Source: CAVSJR01 sp963728285 (GTDB lineage: Bacteria > Actinomycetota > UBA4738 > HRBIN12). From it: a stretch of 64,000 nt of DNA. Below, piece by piece: positions 54,419-62,581 of the stretch (positions are counted from its first letter, which is position 1; the number at the start of each line of letters is the position of its first letter). The notes beneath the pieces are model-generated. The model had not been told where the DNA came from. It worked only from the letters and a program-made list of their open reading frames with translations, and searched no databases. The stretch spans positions 310,001 through 374,000 of the forward strand of contig CAVSJR010000002.1 of assembly GCA_963728285.1 (NCBI GenBank), written 5' to 3'. The translations under genes and the position numbers were made by a program.

Positions 54419-55544
54419 GCGCGATCCTCGCGGCGAAGCACGCGCCGAGCTCCTCGTCGGGACACGCAAGGGACTGTTCGTCCTGCGGGGACCGCGCGGC
54501 GGGCCGATGGAGCCGGTGCATCGCGCCTTTCCGGGCGAGGTCGTCGAGTTCGCCGTGCGCGACCCGAGGAGCGGGATGTATCTGGCGGGGGTCACCCACG
54601 GACAGTTCGGACCTCGCGTGTTCCTCGCGAGCGATCCCGCCGGCGAGTGGCAACAGGCCACGGGGCCCGCGTTCCCCGAGGACACCGGCGCGAGCGTGGA
54701 GCGCGTGTGGGTCGTCCAGCCGGGCGTCGAGGACGGCGTGCTCTGGGCCGGCGTCGACCCCGCCGCCCTGTTCCGAAGCGAGGACGGGGGCCGCTCGTGG
54801 TCGCTCGTCCGGGGCCTGTGGGACGTCCCGACCCGGCCCGAATGGAACCCGGGTGCCGGCGGGCTGGCGTTGCATTCGATCTGCACCTGGCCGAGCGATC
54901 CCGACCGCCTCGCCGTCGGCATCTCCGCCGCCGGGGTATGGATCAGCGAGGACCGCGGCGCCACCTGGCGCACCGGATACGAGGGCCTCGTCGCGGAATA
55001 CCTCCCGGAGGAGGCGCGCGAGGGAACGCACACCCTGTGCGTCCACAACATGCACCGGGCGCAGGGGAGGCCGGAGCGCCTCTTCATGCAGTTTCACGGC
55101 GGCGTGTACCGCTCGGACGACGAGGGCTCAAGCTGGCTCGACATCGCGGAGGGCCTTCCCTCCAGTTTCGGATTTCCGCTCGTCGTCGACCCGGGCGAGC
55201 CGGACCACGCATTCGTGATCCCGCTGTCGGGCGCCGAGGACCGCGTCACCCCCGACGGGCGCGTCCGCGTCTACGAGACGAGGGACGGCGGCTCGTCGTG
55301 GGAGGCGCGCCAACGAGGGCTGCCGCAGGAGGATGCGTATCTCACGATCCTGCGCCAGGCGTTCTGCCACGACGACGGAGACCCGCTCGGCCTCTACTTC
55401 GGCGCGACGTCGGGCGAGGTCTTCGGCTCCGTCGACGGCGGGTCGACCTGGTTCACGGCGGCCGAGCGCCTCGCGCCGGTCACCTCAGTCCGCGCCGCTC
55501 GGATAGATCCGGCCACGGACCTCGACGCGACGGCCACGCGGTAG
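54419..55544 (+). CDS. BNR/sialidase-like beta-propeller protein
   Basis: About 375 residues. ELLVGTRKGLFVLRG begins the first blade, and Asp-box-like repeats recur: FRSEDGGRSWSLV, ISEDRGATWRTGYEG, YRSDDEGSSWLDIAEGL, YETRDGGSSWEARQ and GSVDGGSTWFTAAERL. This is a BNR/VPS10-type intracellular propeller (no signal peptide), similar to proteins annotated as exo-alpha-sialidase without known activity. There is no ATG or GTG ahead of the conserved beginning; the first in-frame ATG (54507) would cut the first blade. Possible fusion with the MoaD-like protein is discussed in findings. Confidence 0.75.
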
Positions 55545-55575
55545 GCTTCCTCGTTCACGCGGGAGGAGGACCATC

Positions 55576-56088
55576 ATGACCAACGCAACGTTCGTGACAT
55601 CCAAGGGCTCATTCAGCGTCCGGCTGATGCCGGAGCATGCGCCGAAGACCGTCGAGAACTTCGTCGATCTCGCGTCGGGGAAGCGGGAATGGACCGATCC
55701 CCGCGACGGCGAGCGCAAGAGCGTGCCGCTCTACGACGGGACGGTGTTTCACCGGGTGATCGACGGCTTCATGATCCAAGGCGGGGATCCGGCGGGCAGC
55801 GGCATGGGCGGCCCGGGGTACCGGTTCGAGGACGAGGTTCCCCCCGACGGCCCCTCCTTCGATCGCCCCGGAATGCTGGCGATGGCCAACGCCGGGCCGA
55901 ACACGAACGGCTCGCAGTTCTTCCTGACCGTCGCGCCGACGGACTGGCTGACCGGCCGGCACACCATCTTCGGTGAGGTCACGGAGGGCTACGACGTGGT
56001 CGAGGCGATCGCGAAGAGCGAGACCGCCGCACAGGATCGGCCGGCCACCGACATCGTCCTGGAGCGAGTGGAGATCACCGAGGACTAG
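55576..56088 (+). CDS. ppiB: Peptidyl-prolyl cis-trans isomerase, cyclophilin type
   Basis: 170 residues, intact and cytoplasmic. FVTSKGSFSVRLMPEHAPKTVENF, LYDGTVFHRVIDGFMIQGGDP (catalytic Arg and Phe), GPGYRFEDEVPP, ANAGPNTNGSQFFLTV and GRHTIFGEVTEGYDVV are all standard cyclophilin blocks. The ATG has GGAGGAGG seven bases upstream. It lies after the propeller gene and before the promoter of the serine-cycle-like cassette. Confidence 0.96.
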   Translation: MTNATFVTSKGSFSVRLMPEHAPKTVENFVDLASGKREWTDPRDGERKSVPLYDGTVFHRVIDGFMIQGGDPAGSGMGGPGYRFEDEVPPDGPSFDRPGMLAMANAGPNTNGSQFFLTVAPTDWLTGRHTIFGEVTEGYDVVEAIAKSETAAQDRPATDIVLERVEITED

Positions 56089-56108
56089 CGGCCCACGCGG
56101 CGCCACAC

Positions 56109-56143
56109 CCCGTGGAGTGAGGGAGTCTCATCCCGTGGAGTGA
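56109..56143 (+). repeat. Direct repeat upstream of the aminotransferase operon
   Basis: CCCGTGGAGTGA occurs at 56109-56120 and again at 56132-56143, a start-to-start distance of 23 bases (about two helical turns), 70-100 bases ahead of the -10 at 56214. Suitable as an activator-binding pair. The same 12-mer also occurs once in the flp-tadE gap (46265-46276), where it is part of a hairpin. Confidence 0.45.
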
Positions 56144-56213
56144 TTCGCGCCCGCGACCCGATCCCTACACTTCTCCGACCGGCGCCGGGTGGCGTCCACG
56201 TGGGAAAACGCCC

Positions 56214-56245
56214 TATACTCACGTGCCCGTTTGAACGACCGTTCA
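56214..56245 (+). promoter_or_regulatory. Promoter and palindromic operator of the glyoxylate/malyl-CoA cassette
   Basis: TATACT (56214-56219) is an excellent -10, with no clear -35. The inverted repeat TGAACG-AC-CGTTCA (56232-56245) lies just downstream of the expected transcription start, where a TetR-type repressor would block initiation. A ribosome site GGAGAAAGGGG precedes the ATG at 56291. An alternative -10, TACACT, lies at ~56166. Confidence 0.6.
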
Positions 56246-56290
56246 GGAACCGGTGGCGGCACACCGCCGGGCGGGAGAAAGGGGATCCGC

Positions 56291-57433
56291 ATGACCGCTG
56301 CAACGAACGCGACGCCTCCGGAGCTCAATCCCGGCGACCGGCTCCTCACGGGCCCGGGGCCATCGAACGTGCACCCGAAGGTGCTCGAGGCGATGCGGCT
56401 CCCGATGAACGGCCACCTCGACCCCGACTTCTGGGACATCCTCGTCGACCTCGTCGCAGGACTTCGCGCGCTGTGGCGCCGCGGGGACCAGGGCCTCACG
56501 ATCTCGCTCTCGTCGTCGGGAACCTCGGCGATGGAGGCCGGCTTCATGAACCTCATCGAGCCCGGCGACGTCGTGATCTCCTGTCACTGGGGATTCTTCG
56601 GCTCGCGCCTGAACGACTTCGCTCATCGCGTCGGCGCCCGGGTCATCGAGCTCACCGCCGATTTCGGACAGCTCGTCCCGGTCGAGCGGATCATGGAGTC
56701 GCTCGCGGCCAATCCGGAGGCGAAGATCGTGAGCGTGGTCCACGCGGAGACCTCGACCGGCGTCGACTTCCCCTTGGCCGACCTCGCCGAGGCCATGAGG
56801 TCGAGCGGCACCGATGCCCTGCTCTACGTCGACTGCGTCACCTCGCTCGGCGGCCAGCAGGTGGAGGCCGAGGAGTGGGGCATCGACTACGGCTACTCGT
56901 GCTCGCAGAAGGCGCTCGGCTGCCCGCCGGGACTCGCCCCGGTCACGATCTCCGATCGCGCCATCGAGCGGATGCGGACGCACACGTCGGCGGTCCCCTA
57001 CTACTACGACTTCGAGGAGCTGTCCAAGTATTGGATCGATCGTCCGATCACGTACCACCACACGATGCCGATCCTCCAGTACTACGCGCTGTACACGGGG
57101 GTGCGCCTCGCCCTCGAGGAAGGGCTCGACAAGCGCTGGGCCCGCAACGAGGACGCGGGACGATACTTCCAAGACGAGATCCGCTCGCGGGGGTTCGAGC
57201 TCCTCGCGGATCCGAATCATCAGCTCGTCGAGCTCACGGCCATCAAGGTGCCGGACGGGGTCGACGGCAAGGAGATCCAATCTCGCCTGCTCCGCGAGCA
57301 CGGCATCGAGGTGGGCGGAGGGCTCGGACCGAAGGCCCCGCCGATCTGGCGCGTCGGCCTCATGGGCGTGAACGCGAATCGGGAGACGGCCGACCGAGTC
57401 CTCTCGGCCTTCGATCAGGTGCTCCCCCGCTAG
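56291..57433 (+). CDS. Class V aminotransferase, serine/alanine--glyoxylate type
   Basis: 380 residues, PLP-dependent. LLTGPGPSNVHPKVLEAM and GHLDPDFWDILVDL open as in serine-glyoxylate and alanine-glyoxylate aminotransferases; SSSGTSAMEAGFMNLIEPGD holds PLP-phosphate contacts, VHAETSTGVDFPLADLA and YVDCVTSLGGQQV the pyridine-binding Asp, and YSCSQKALGCPPGLAPV the Schiff-base Lys. It would make glycine from glyoxylate (with serine giving hydroxypyruvate). The position ahead of malyl-CoA lyase and malate thiokinase genes supports the serine-cycle reaction. The start follows a promoter and operator-like site. Confidence 0.88.
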   Translation: MTAATNATPPELNPGDRLLTGPGPSNVHPKVLEAMRLPMNGHLDPDFWDILVDLVAGLRALWRRGDQGLTISLSSSGTSAMEAGFMNLIEPGDVVISCHWGFFGSRLNDFAHRVGARVIELTADFGQLVPVERIMESLAANPEAKIVSVVHAETSTGVDFPLADLAEAMRSSGTDALLYVDCVTSLGGQQVEAEEWGIDYGYSCSQKALGCPPGLAPVTISDRAIERMRTHTSAVPYYYDFEELSKYWIDRPITYHHTMPILQYYALYTGVRLALEEGLDKRWARNEDAGRYFQDEIRSRGFELLADPNHQLVELTAIKVPDGVDGKEIQSRLLREHGIEVGGGLGPKAPPIWRVGLMGVNANRETADRVLSAFDQVLPR

Positions 57434-57451
57434 ACATCCTCGAGGAGATCG

Positions 57452-58411
57452 ATGGCCGTCCGTGATCGACTGCATCGCAGTGAGCTCGCCGTTCCCGGCA
57501 CGAACGTCCGGGCGATGGAGAAGGCGCCGACGCTCGGCGCCGATCTCGTGTTCCTCGATCTCGAGGACGCCGTCGCGCCGGACGACAAGGAGCGGGCGCG
57601 AGAGAACGTCATCGGGGCGCTCAACGCCCACGACTGGTCCGGATGCGCCGTGTCGGTGCGCATCAACGGCCTCGACACCCACTATTGCTACCGAGACGTC
57701 GTCGAGGTCGTCGAGCGTGCGGGGGACGTCCTCGACACGATCCTGATCCCCAAGGTCGGCTCGCCCTCGGACGTCGAGTTCGTCGCCACCATGCTGGATC
57801 AGATCGAGGCCTCGGCCGGGCTCGCGCCGATCAACCTGCACATCCTCATCGAGACGGCGATGGGCATGGCCAACGTCGAGGCGATCGCGCGAGCGCGGCC
57901 GGACCGCCTGGAGGCCATGGTGTTCGGGGTCGCCGACTACGCCGCGAGCGTCCAGGCGCGCACCACGACGATCGGTGGGTCCAATCGCGACTACGCCGTC
58001 CTCACCGACCCCGACGCGGATGGAGCGCGCGAGCGCCACTGGGGGGACCAGTGGCACTTCGGCATCTCGCGCATGGTGGCCGCCTGCCGCGCGTACGGGC
58101 TCCGTCCGATCGACGGCCCCTTCGGCGACTTCGCCGATCGCGACGGCTACACCGCCGCCGCCCGTCGTGCGGCGGCGCTGGGCTGCGAGGGGAAGTGGGC
58201 GATCCATCCCTCGCAGGTGGAGCTCGCGAACGAGGTCTTCTCCCCCGACGAGGCGGAGGTGGAGCGCGCACGCCGCATCCTCGACGCGATGGAGGAGGCC
58301 GCCAAGGAGGGAAAGGGCGCCGTCTCGCTCGACGGCCGCCTGATCGACGCGGCGTCCATTCGCATGGCCGAGAACCTGATGGCGAAGGTCGAGCAGCTTC
58401 GGGCGCGCTAG
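57452..58411 (+). CDS. mcl: Malyl-CoA lyase-type CoA ester lyase (HpcH/HpaI family)
   Basis: 319 residues. RSELAVPGTNVRAMEKAPTLGADLVFLDLEDAVAPDDKE starts the TIM barrel with the acidic metal-binding site; VRINGLDTHYCYRDVVEVVE, ILIPKVGSPSDVEFV, ILIETAMGMANVEAIARA (catalytic Glu) and MVFGVADYAASVQART resemble L-malyl-CoA/beta-methylmalyl-CoA lyases more than citrate lyase beta subunits. It cleaves malyl-CoA to glyoxylate and acetyl-CoA. The glyoxylate can feed the aminotransferase encoded 19 bases upstream, and malyl-CoA would come from the thiokinase encoded downstream. Confidence 0.88.
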   Translation: MAVRDRLHRSELAVPGTNVRAMEKAPTLGADLVFLDLEDAVAPDDKERARENVIGALNAHDWSGCAVSVRINGLDTHYCYRDVVEVVERAGDVLDTILIPKVGSPSDVEFVATMLDQIEASAGLAPINLHILIETAMGMANVEAIARARPDRLEAMVFGVADYAASVQARTTTIGGSNRDYAVLTDPDADGARERHWGDQWHFGISRMVAACRAYGLRPIDGPFGDFADRDGYTAAARRAAALGCEGKWAIHPSQVELANEVFSPDEAEVERARRILDAMEEAAKEGKGAVSLDGRLIDAASIRMAENLMAKVEQLRAR

Positions 58412-58429
58412 CCCACGAGGGGATCCGAG

Positions 58430-59602
58430 ATGAACATCCACGAATATCAGGCCAAGGAGCTGCTGAAGTCCTACGGCATCCCCGTGCCGCCGGGCGAGGT
58501 GGTCTACACGGTCAAGGCGGCGACCCGCGTCGCGGAGGACATCGGGGGCCAGCGCTGGGTCGTGAAGGCGCAGATCCACGCGGGCGGTCGCGGCAAGGCG
58601 GGCGGGGTGAGGCTCGCGAACTCGGTCGAGGAGCTCCGGCGGCTCACCGACAACATGCTCGGGACGACCCTCGCAACGGCGCAAACCGATCCGTCGGGCC
58701 AGATCGTTCAGCGCGTGCTCATCGAGCGCGCCTGCAAGATCGAGCGGGAGCTGTACCTGGGGCTCGTGATCGACCGGGCCACCCAGCGGATCGTCGTGAT
58801 CGCATCCGCCGACGGCGGAGTGAACATCGAGAAGGTCGCGGAGGAGCACCCGGAGCGGATCCACAAGGAGGTCGTCGATCCGGCGACCGGCCTCCTGGAC
58901 TTCCAGTGCCGCAAGGTCGCGACGGCGATCGGCCTCCAGAGCCGGATGTCGCCGTTCGTTCGGATCCTGACGGCCTTCTACCGGTGCTTCCGGGACAAGG
59001 ACGCCCTGCAGGCGGAGATCAACCCGCTGGTGATCAGCGAAGAGGGCGACCTGCTCGCGCTGGATTGCAAGATGACGTTCGACGACAACTCGCTGTTCCG
59101 CCAGGGCGAGATCGCCGAGCTTCGGGACTTCGACGAGGAGGACCCGAAGGAGGTGGAGGCGACGAGCCACGGACTCAACTACATCGCGCTCGATGGACAG
59201 GTCGGCTGCATCGTCAACGGCGCCGGCCTCGCCATGGCGACGATGGACGCCGTCGTGCTGCACGGTGGGCGGCCGGCCAACTTCCTCGACGTCGGCGGGG
59301 GCGCCACCCCCGAGAAGGTCGCGAACGCCTTCCGCATCGTCCAGAAGGACCCCAGCGTCAGGGCCATCCTCGTCAACATCTTCGCCGGCATCAATCGCTG
59401 CGACTGGATCGCGCAGGGCGTCGTGCAGGCCACGCGCGATCAAGACATCGCCGTCCCGATCGTCGTGCGCCTCGCGGGCACCAACGTCGAGGAAGGACGC
59501 CGGATCCTCGCGGAGTCCGGCCTGGAGCTCATCCAGGCCGAGGACCTGGACGACGCCGCAAGCAAGGCCGTGGCGTCGCTCGGAGAGGCGGTCACCGCAT
59601 GA
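58430..59602 (+). CDS. mtkA: Malate--CoA ligase (or succinate--CoA ligase) beta subunit
   Basis: 390 residues, ATP-grasp beta subunit. MNIHEYQAKELLKSYGIPVPPG, VVKAQIHAGGRGKAGGVRLA, ERELYLGLVIDRATQRIVVIAS, LQAEINPLVISEEGDLLALDCKMTFDDN and GCIVNGAGLAMATMDAV define the SucC/MtkA family. Sequence alone does not separate malate from succinate specificity; the neighbours (malyl-CoA lyase and a glyoxylate aminotransferase rather than TCA genes) favour malate thiokinase. It begins 18 bases after mcl, and its stop overlaps the alpha-subunit start (ATGA). Confidence 0.82.
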   Translation: MNIHEYQAKELLKSYGIPVPPGEVVYTVKAATRVAEDIGGQRWVVKAQIHAGGRGKAGGVRLANSVEELRRLTDNMLGTTLATAQTDPSGQIVQRVLIERACKIERELYLGLVIDRATQRIVVIASADGGVNIEKVAEEHPERIHKEVVDPATGLLDFQCRKVATAIGLQSRMSPFVRILTAFYRCFRDKDALQAEINPLVISEEGDLLALDCKMTFDDNSLFRQGEIAELRDFDEEDPKEVEATSHGLNYIALDGQVGCIVNGAGLAMATMDAVVLHGGRPANFLDVGGGATPEKVANAFRIVQKDPSVRAILVNIFAGINRCDWIAQGVVQATRDQDIAVPIVVRLAGTNVEEGRRILAESGLELIQAEDLDDAASKAVASLGEAVTA

Positions 59603-60505
59603 GCGTGATCGTCGACAAGGCACTCGCGGGTCGTGATCCAGGGCTTCACCGGTCAGCACGCGACGTTCCACGCCGAGGAGGCGATCGCGCACGGGACGAA
59701 CGTCGTGGGCGGGGTCACGCCGGGGAAGGGGGGAACCACGCACCTCGAGCTGCCGGTCTTCAACAGCGTCGCCGAAGCCGTCGACGAGACGGGGGCGGAC
59801 GTGTCCGGCATCTTCGCTCCCCCGGCGGTCGCCGTGGACGCCCTCCTCGAGGCGATCGAGGCGGGGATCCGCGTCGCCGTCGTGATCGCCGACGGCGTCC
59901 CGGTGCAGGACATGGTCCGAACGAAGCGGTACCTGTCGGGCCGCGCCACGACGATCATCGGACCGAACTCCCCCGGCATCATCACGCCGGGGGAATGCAA
60001 GGTCGGCATCATGCCGGCCACCATCTATCGCAGCGGCCGCGTCGGCGTCGTGTCACGCTCGGGGACGCTGAACTACGAGGCCGTGTCCCAGATGACCAAG
60101 CTCGGGCTCGGCCAGTCGACGTGCGTGGGCATCGGCGGCGATCCGGTGAACGGAACGGATTTCAAGTCGGTCCTTCAGGCGTTCGAGAACGACGACGACA
60201 CCGACGTCGTCGTGATGATCGGGGAGATCGGCGGGAGCCAGGAGACCGAGGCCGCCCGATGGGCGAGCCAGTACATGCACAAGCCGGTCGTCGGCTTCGT
60301 CGCCGGCGCCTCGGCTCCCCGCGGACGCCGGATGGGACACGCGGGGGCCGTCATCTCCGGCGACTCGGACACCGCGACGGCGAAGCTCGACCTGATGGAG
60401 CGCCTCGGCCTGTACACCGTGAGGAATCCCGCCGACATCGGAGACACCGTGCTCCGGGCGATGAAGGAGGCCGGCGCCAGCGTCGGCTCCGGGTCCGGCG
60501 CCTGA
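59599..60505 (+). CDS. mtkB: Malate--CoA ligase (or succinate--CoA ligase) alpha subunit (frameshift near 59627)
   Basis: About 302 residues. MSVIVDKALA joins VVIQGFTGQHATFHAEEAI after removal of one extra base near 59627. IVGGVTPGKGG-type CoA-binding loop (NVVGGVTPGKGGTTHLELPVF), the GPNSPGIITPGECKVGIMP segment, SRSGTLNYEAVSQM, and the phosphohistidine loop GRRMGHAGAVISG are present. With the beta subunit it activates malate (or succinate) with CoA and ATP. Last gene of the cassette; a 14-bp palindrome GACCCGA/TCGGGTC covers its stop codon, and the next gene is convergent. Confidence 0.85.
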
Positions 60506-60557
60506 CCCGATCGGGTCGAGGGTTCGTCCCGCGCCGCGCAGACCGATTCGCTCCGCG

Positions 60558-62394
60558 TCAGCCGTCCCGCGCCGGCCTGTCCCGGCGGCTCGCCTTCAAA
60601 CGATCCCCCTGCGGCAGCAGGATCTTTCGAAGTCGGACGTTGTGCAGGCGTCACCTCGACGCACTCGTCCTCGCGGATGAACTCGAGGGCCTGCTCGAGC
60701 GACAGCCCCCGCTTGGGGATGAGGCGGACGAGCTCCTCGGCGTTGGCCTGCCGGATGTTGGAGAGCTTCTTCTCCTTCGTGGGGTTGACGTCCATGTCGT
60801 CGGCCCGGGCGTTCTCGCCGACGACCATCCCCTCGTACACGTCCTCCCCCGGGCCCACGAAGAGCGATCCTCGCTCCTGCAGGTTCAGCAGCGCGAACGT
60901 CGTGGTCGTCCCCCGGCGATCCGCCACGAGCGACCCGGAGGGTCGCGTGCGCAGGTCGCCGTGCCACGGCTCGTAGCCCTCGAACACATGGTGCAGTTGT
61001 CCCGTCCCCCGCGTCTCCGTGAGGAACTCGGTGCGAAAGCCGATCAGGCCGCGGGCCGGAACCAGGTAGTCCATGCGGACCCAGCCGGTCCCGTGATTGA
61101 CCATGTGCTCCATGCGCCCCCGTCGGAGCGCGAGCAGCTGTGAGACCACGCCGAGGTAGTCCTCCGGCACATCGATCGCGAGGCGCTCCACCGGCTCGTG
61201 CACCCGCCCGTCCACGGTCCGCGTCACCACCTGTGGCTTCCCCACCGTCAGCTCGAAGCCCTCCCGGCGCATCATCTCGACGAGCACCGCCAGCTGGAGC
61301 TCGCCTCGGCCCTGAACCTCCCAGCGGTCCGGGCGATCGGAGTCGAGCACGCGAATCGATACGTTGCCGACCGTCTCCTGGTCGAGCCGGGATTTGACCA
61401 GGCGCGCGGTGAGCTTGTCCCCGTCCCGTCCCGAGAGGGGGGAGGTGCTGATCCCGATCACCATGGACAGGCTCGGCTCGTCCACCCTCGTGACGGGCAA
61501 CGGGCGCGGATCGTCGGGATCGGCGAGCGTCTCCCCGATCGTGATCTCGTCGATCCCCGCGACGGCGATGATCTCGCCCGGCCCCGCCTCGTCGGCATCG
61601 ATCCGGTCCAGCTCCTCGGAGACGTACAGCTCGGTGACCTTGGCGGCCTCGATCGAGCCGTCGGCGCGACACCAGGCGACCGGCTGGCCCCGGCGGATGG
61701 TTCCGTTGCGCACGCGGCAGATCGCCAAGCGCCCCACGTACGGGGAGGCGTCCAGGTTCGTCACGAGCGCCTGCAGGGGATGCCCGGGCTCGAACGACGG
61801 CGCCGGGATGTGCTCGATGAGCGTCCCGAACAGCGGCTCGAGATCCTCACCGGCGACGTCGGGGTCCGGCGACGCGCGACCCGCACGGGCGTCGGTGTAG
61901 AGGATGGGGAAATCGATCTGCTGCTCATCGGCGTCCAGGTCGAGGAACAGCTCGTACACCTCGTCGACCACCTCGCGGGCGCGGGCGTCGGGCCGGTCGA
62001 TCTTGTTCACGACGAGGACGACGGGAAGGCGCGATTCCAGCGCCTTTCGCAGGACGAAGCGGGTCTGGGGAAGGGGGCCCTCGCTCGCATCGACGAGCAG
62101 CAGCACGCCGTCGACCATCGTCAGGCCGCGCTCGACCTCCCCGCCGAAGTCCGCATGGCCGGGCGTGTCGACGATGTTGATCTTCACGCCGCCGTGGCGA
62201 ACCGCGGTGTTCTTGGCGAGGATCGTGATCCCCTTCTCGCGCTCCAGGTCCATGGAGTCCATGACGCGCTCGGCCACGGCCTGGTTTTGCCGGAATGCAC
62301 CCGACTGCCACAGCATCGCGTCGACCAGGGTCGTCTTCCCGTGATCGACGTGCGCCACGATCGCGATGTTTCGAAGATCCTCCCTGCTCGCCAT
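60558..62394 (-). CDS. typA: Ribosome-associated GTPase TypA/BipA (frameshift near 60650)
   Basis: About 612 residues. G1 NIAIVAHVDHGKTTLVD, G2 REKGITILAKNTAV, G3 DTPGHADFGGEVERGL, G4 VVLVVNKIDRPDARA; then domain II and the TypA-specific C-terminal region (RGRMEHMVNHGTGWVRMDYLVPARGLIGFRTEFL in consecutive motifs; NVNPTKEKKLSN-like MDVNPTKEKKLSNIRQ). Acts in ribosome assembly and stress adaptation. One extra base near 60650 moves the closing NVRLRKILLPQ out of frame; with it removed the protein has normal length. ATG start; divergent from the ABC binding-protein gene. Confidence 0.95.
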
Positions 62395-62581
62395 CCGACC
62401 AGCCTACCCGGGCAATTGACGCCGTCGGAGCTGGGCCCGGGGGCTGCCGCGGGCGCGGCCGATACGGTTTCGTCAGCGGGCGGACGCGGAGGATGGCAAG
62501 ATGGCGCGGCTTGGGCGCGCCGCTCGCGGTCGCCCTCGCGTAGATATGGGCAACGAGGTCCGACGAGCACGGGGGGGACGA

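Noticed and set aside
56243..59743. A 1,166-codon open frame on the minus strand across the aminotransferase-mcl-mtkA genes, and a similar one on the plus strand at 57643-61143.
   Set aside because: Both are shadows of strongly GC-biased codons in the real genes: Arg/Gly/Ala/His-rich low-complexity translation and no family motifs.
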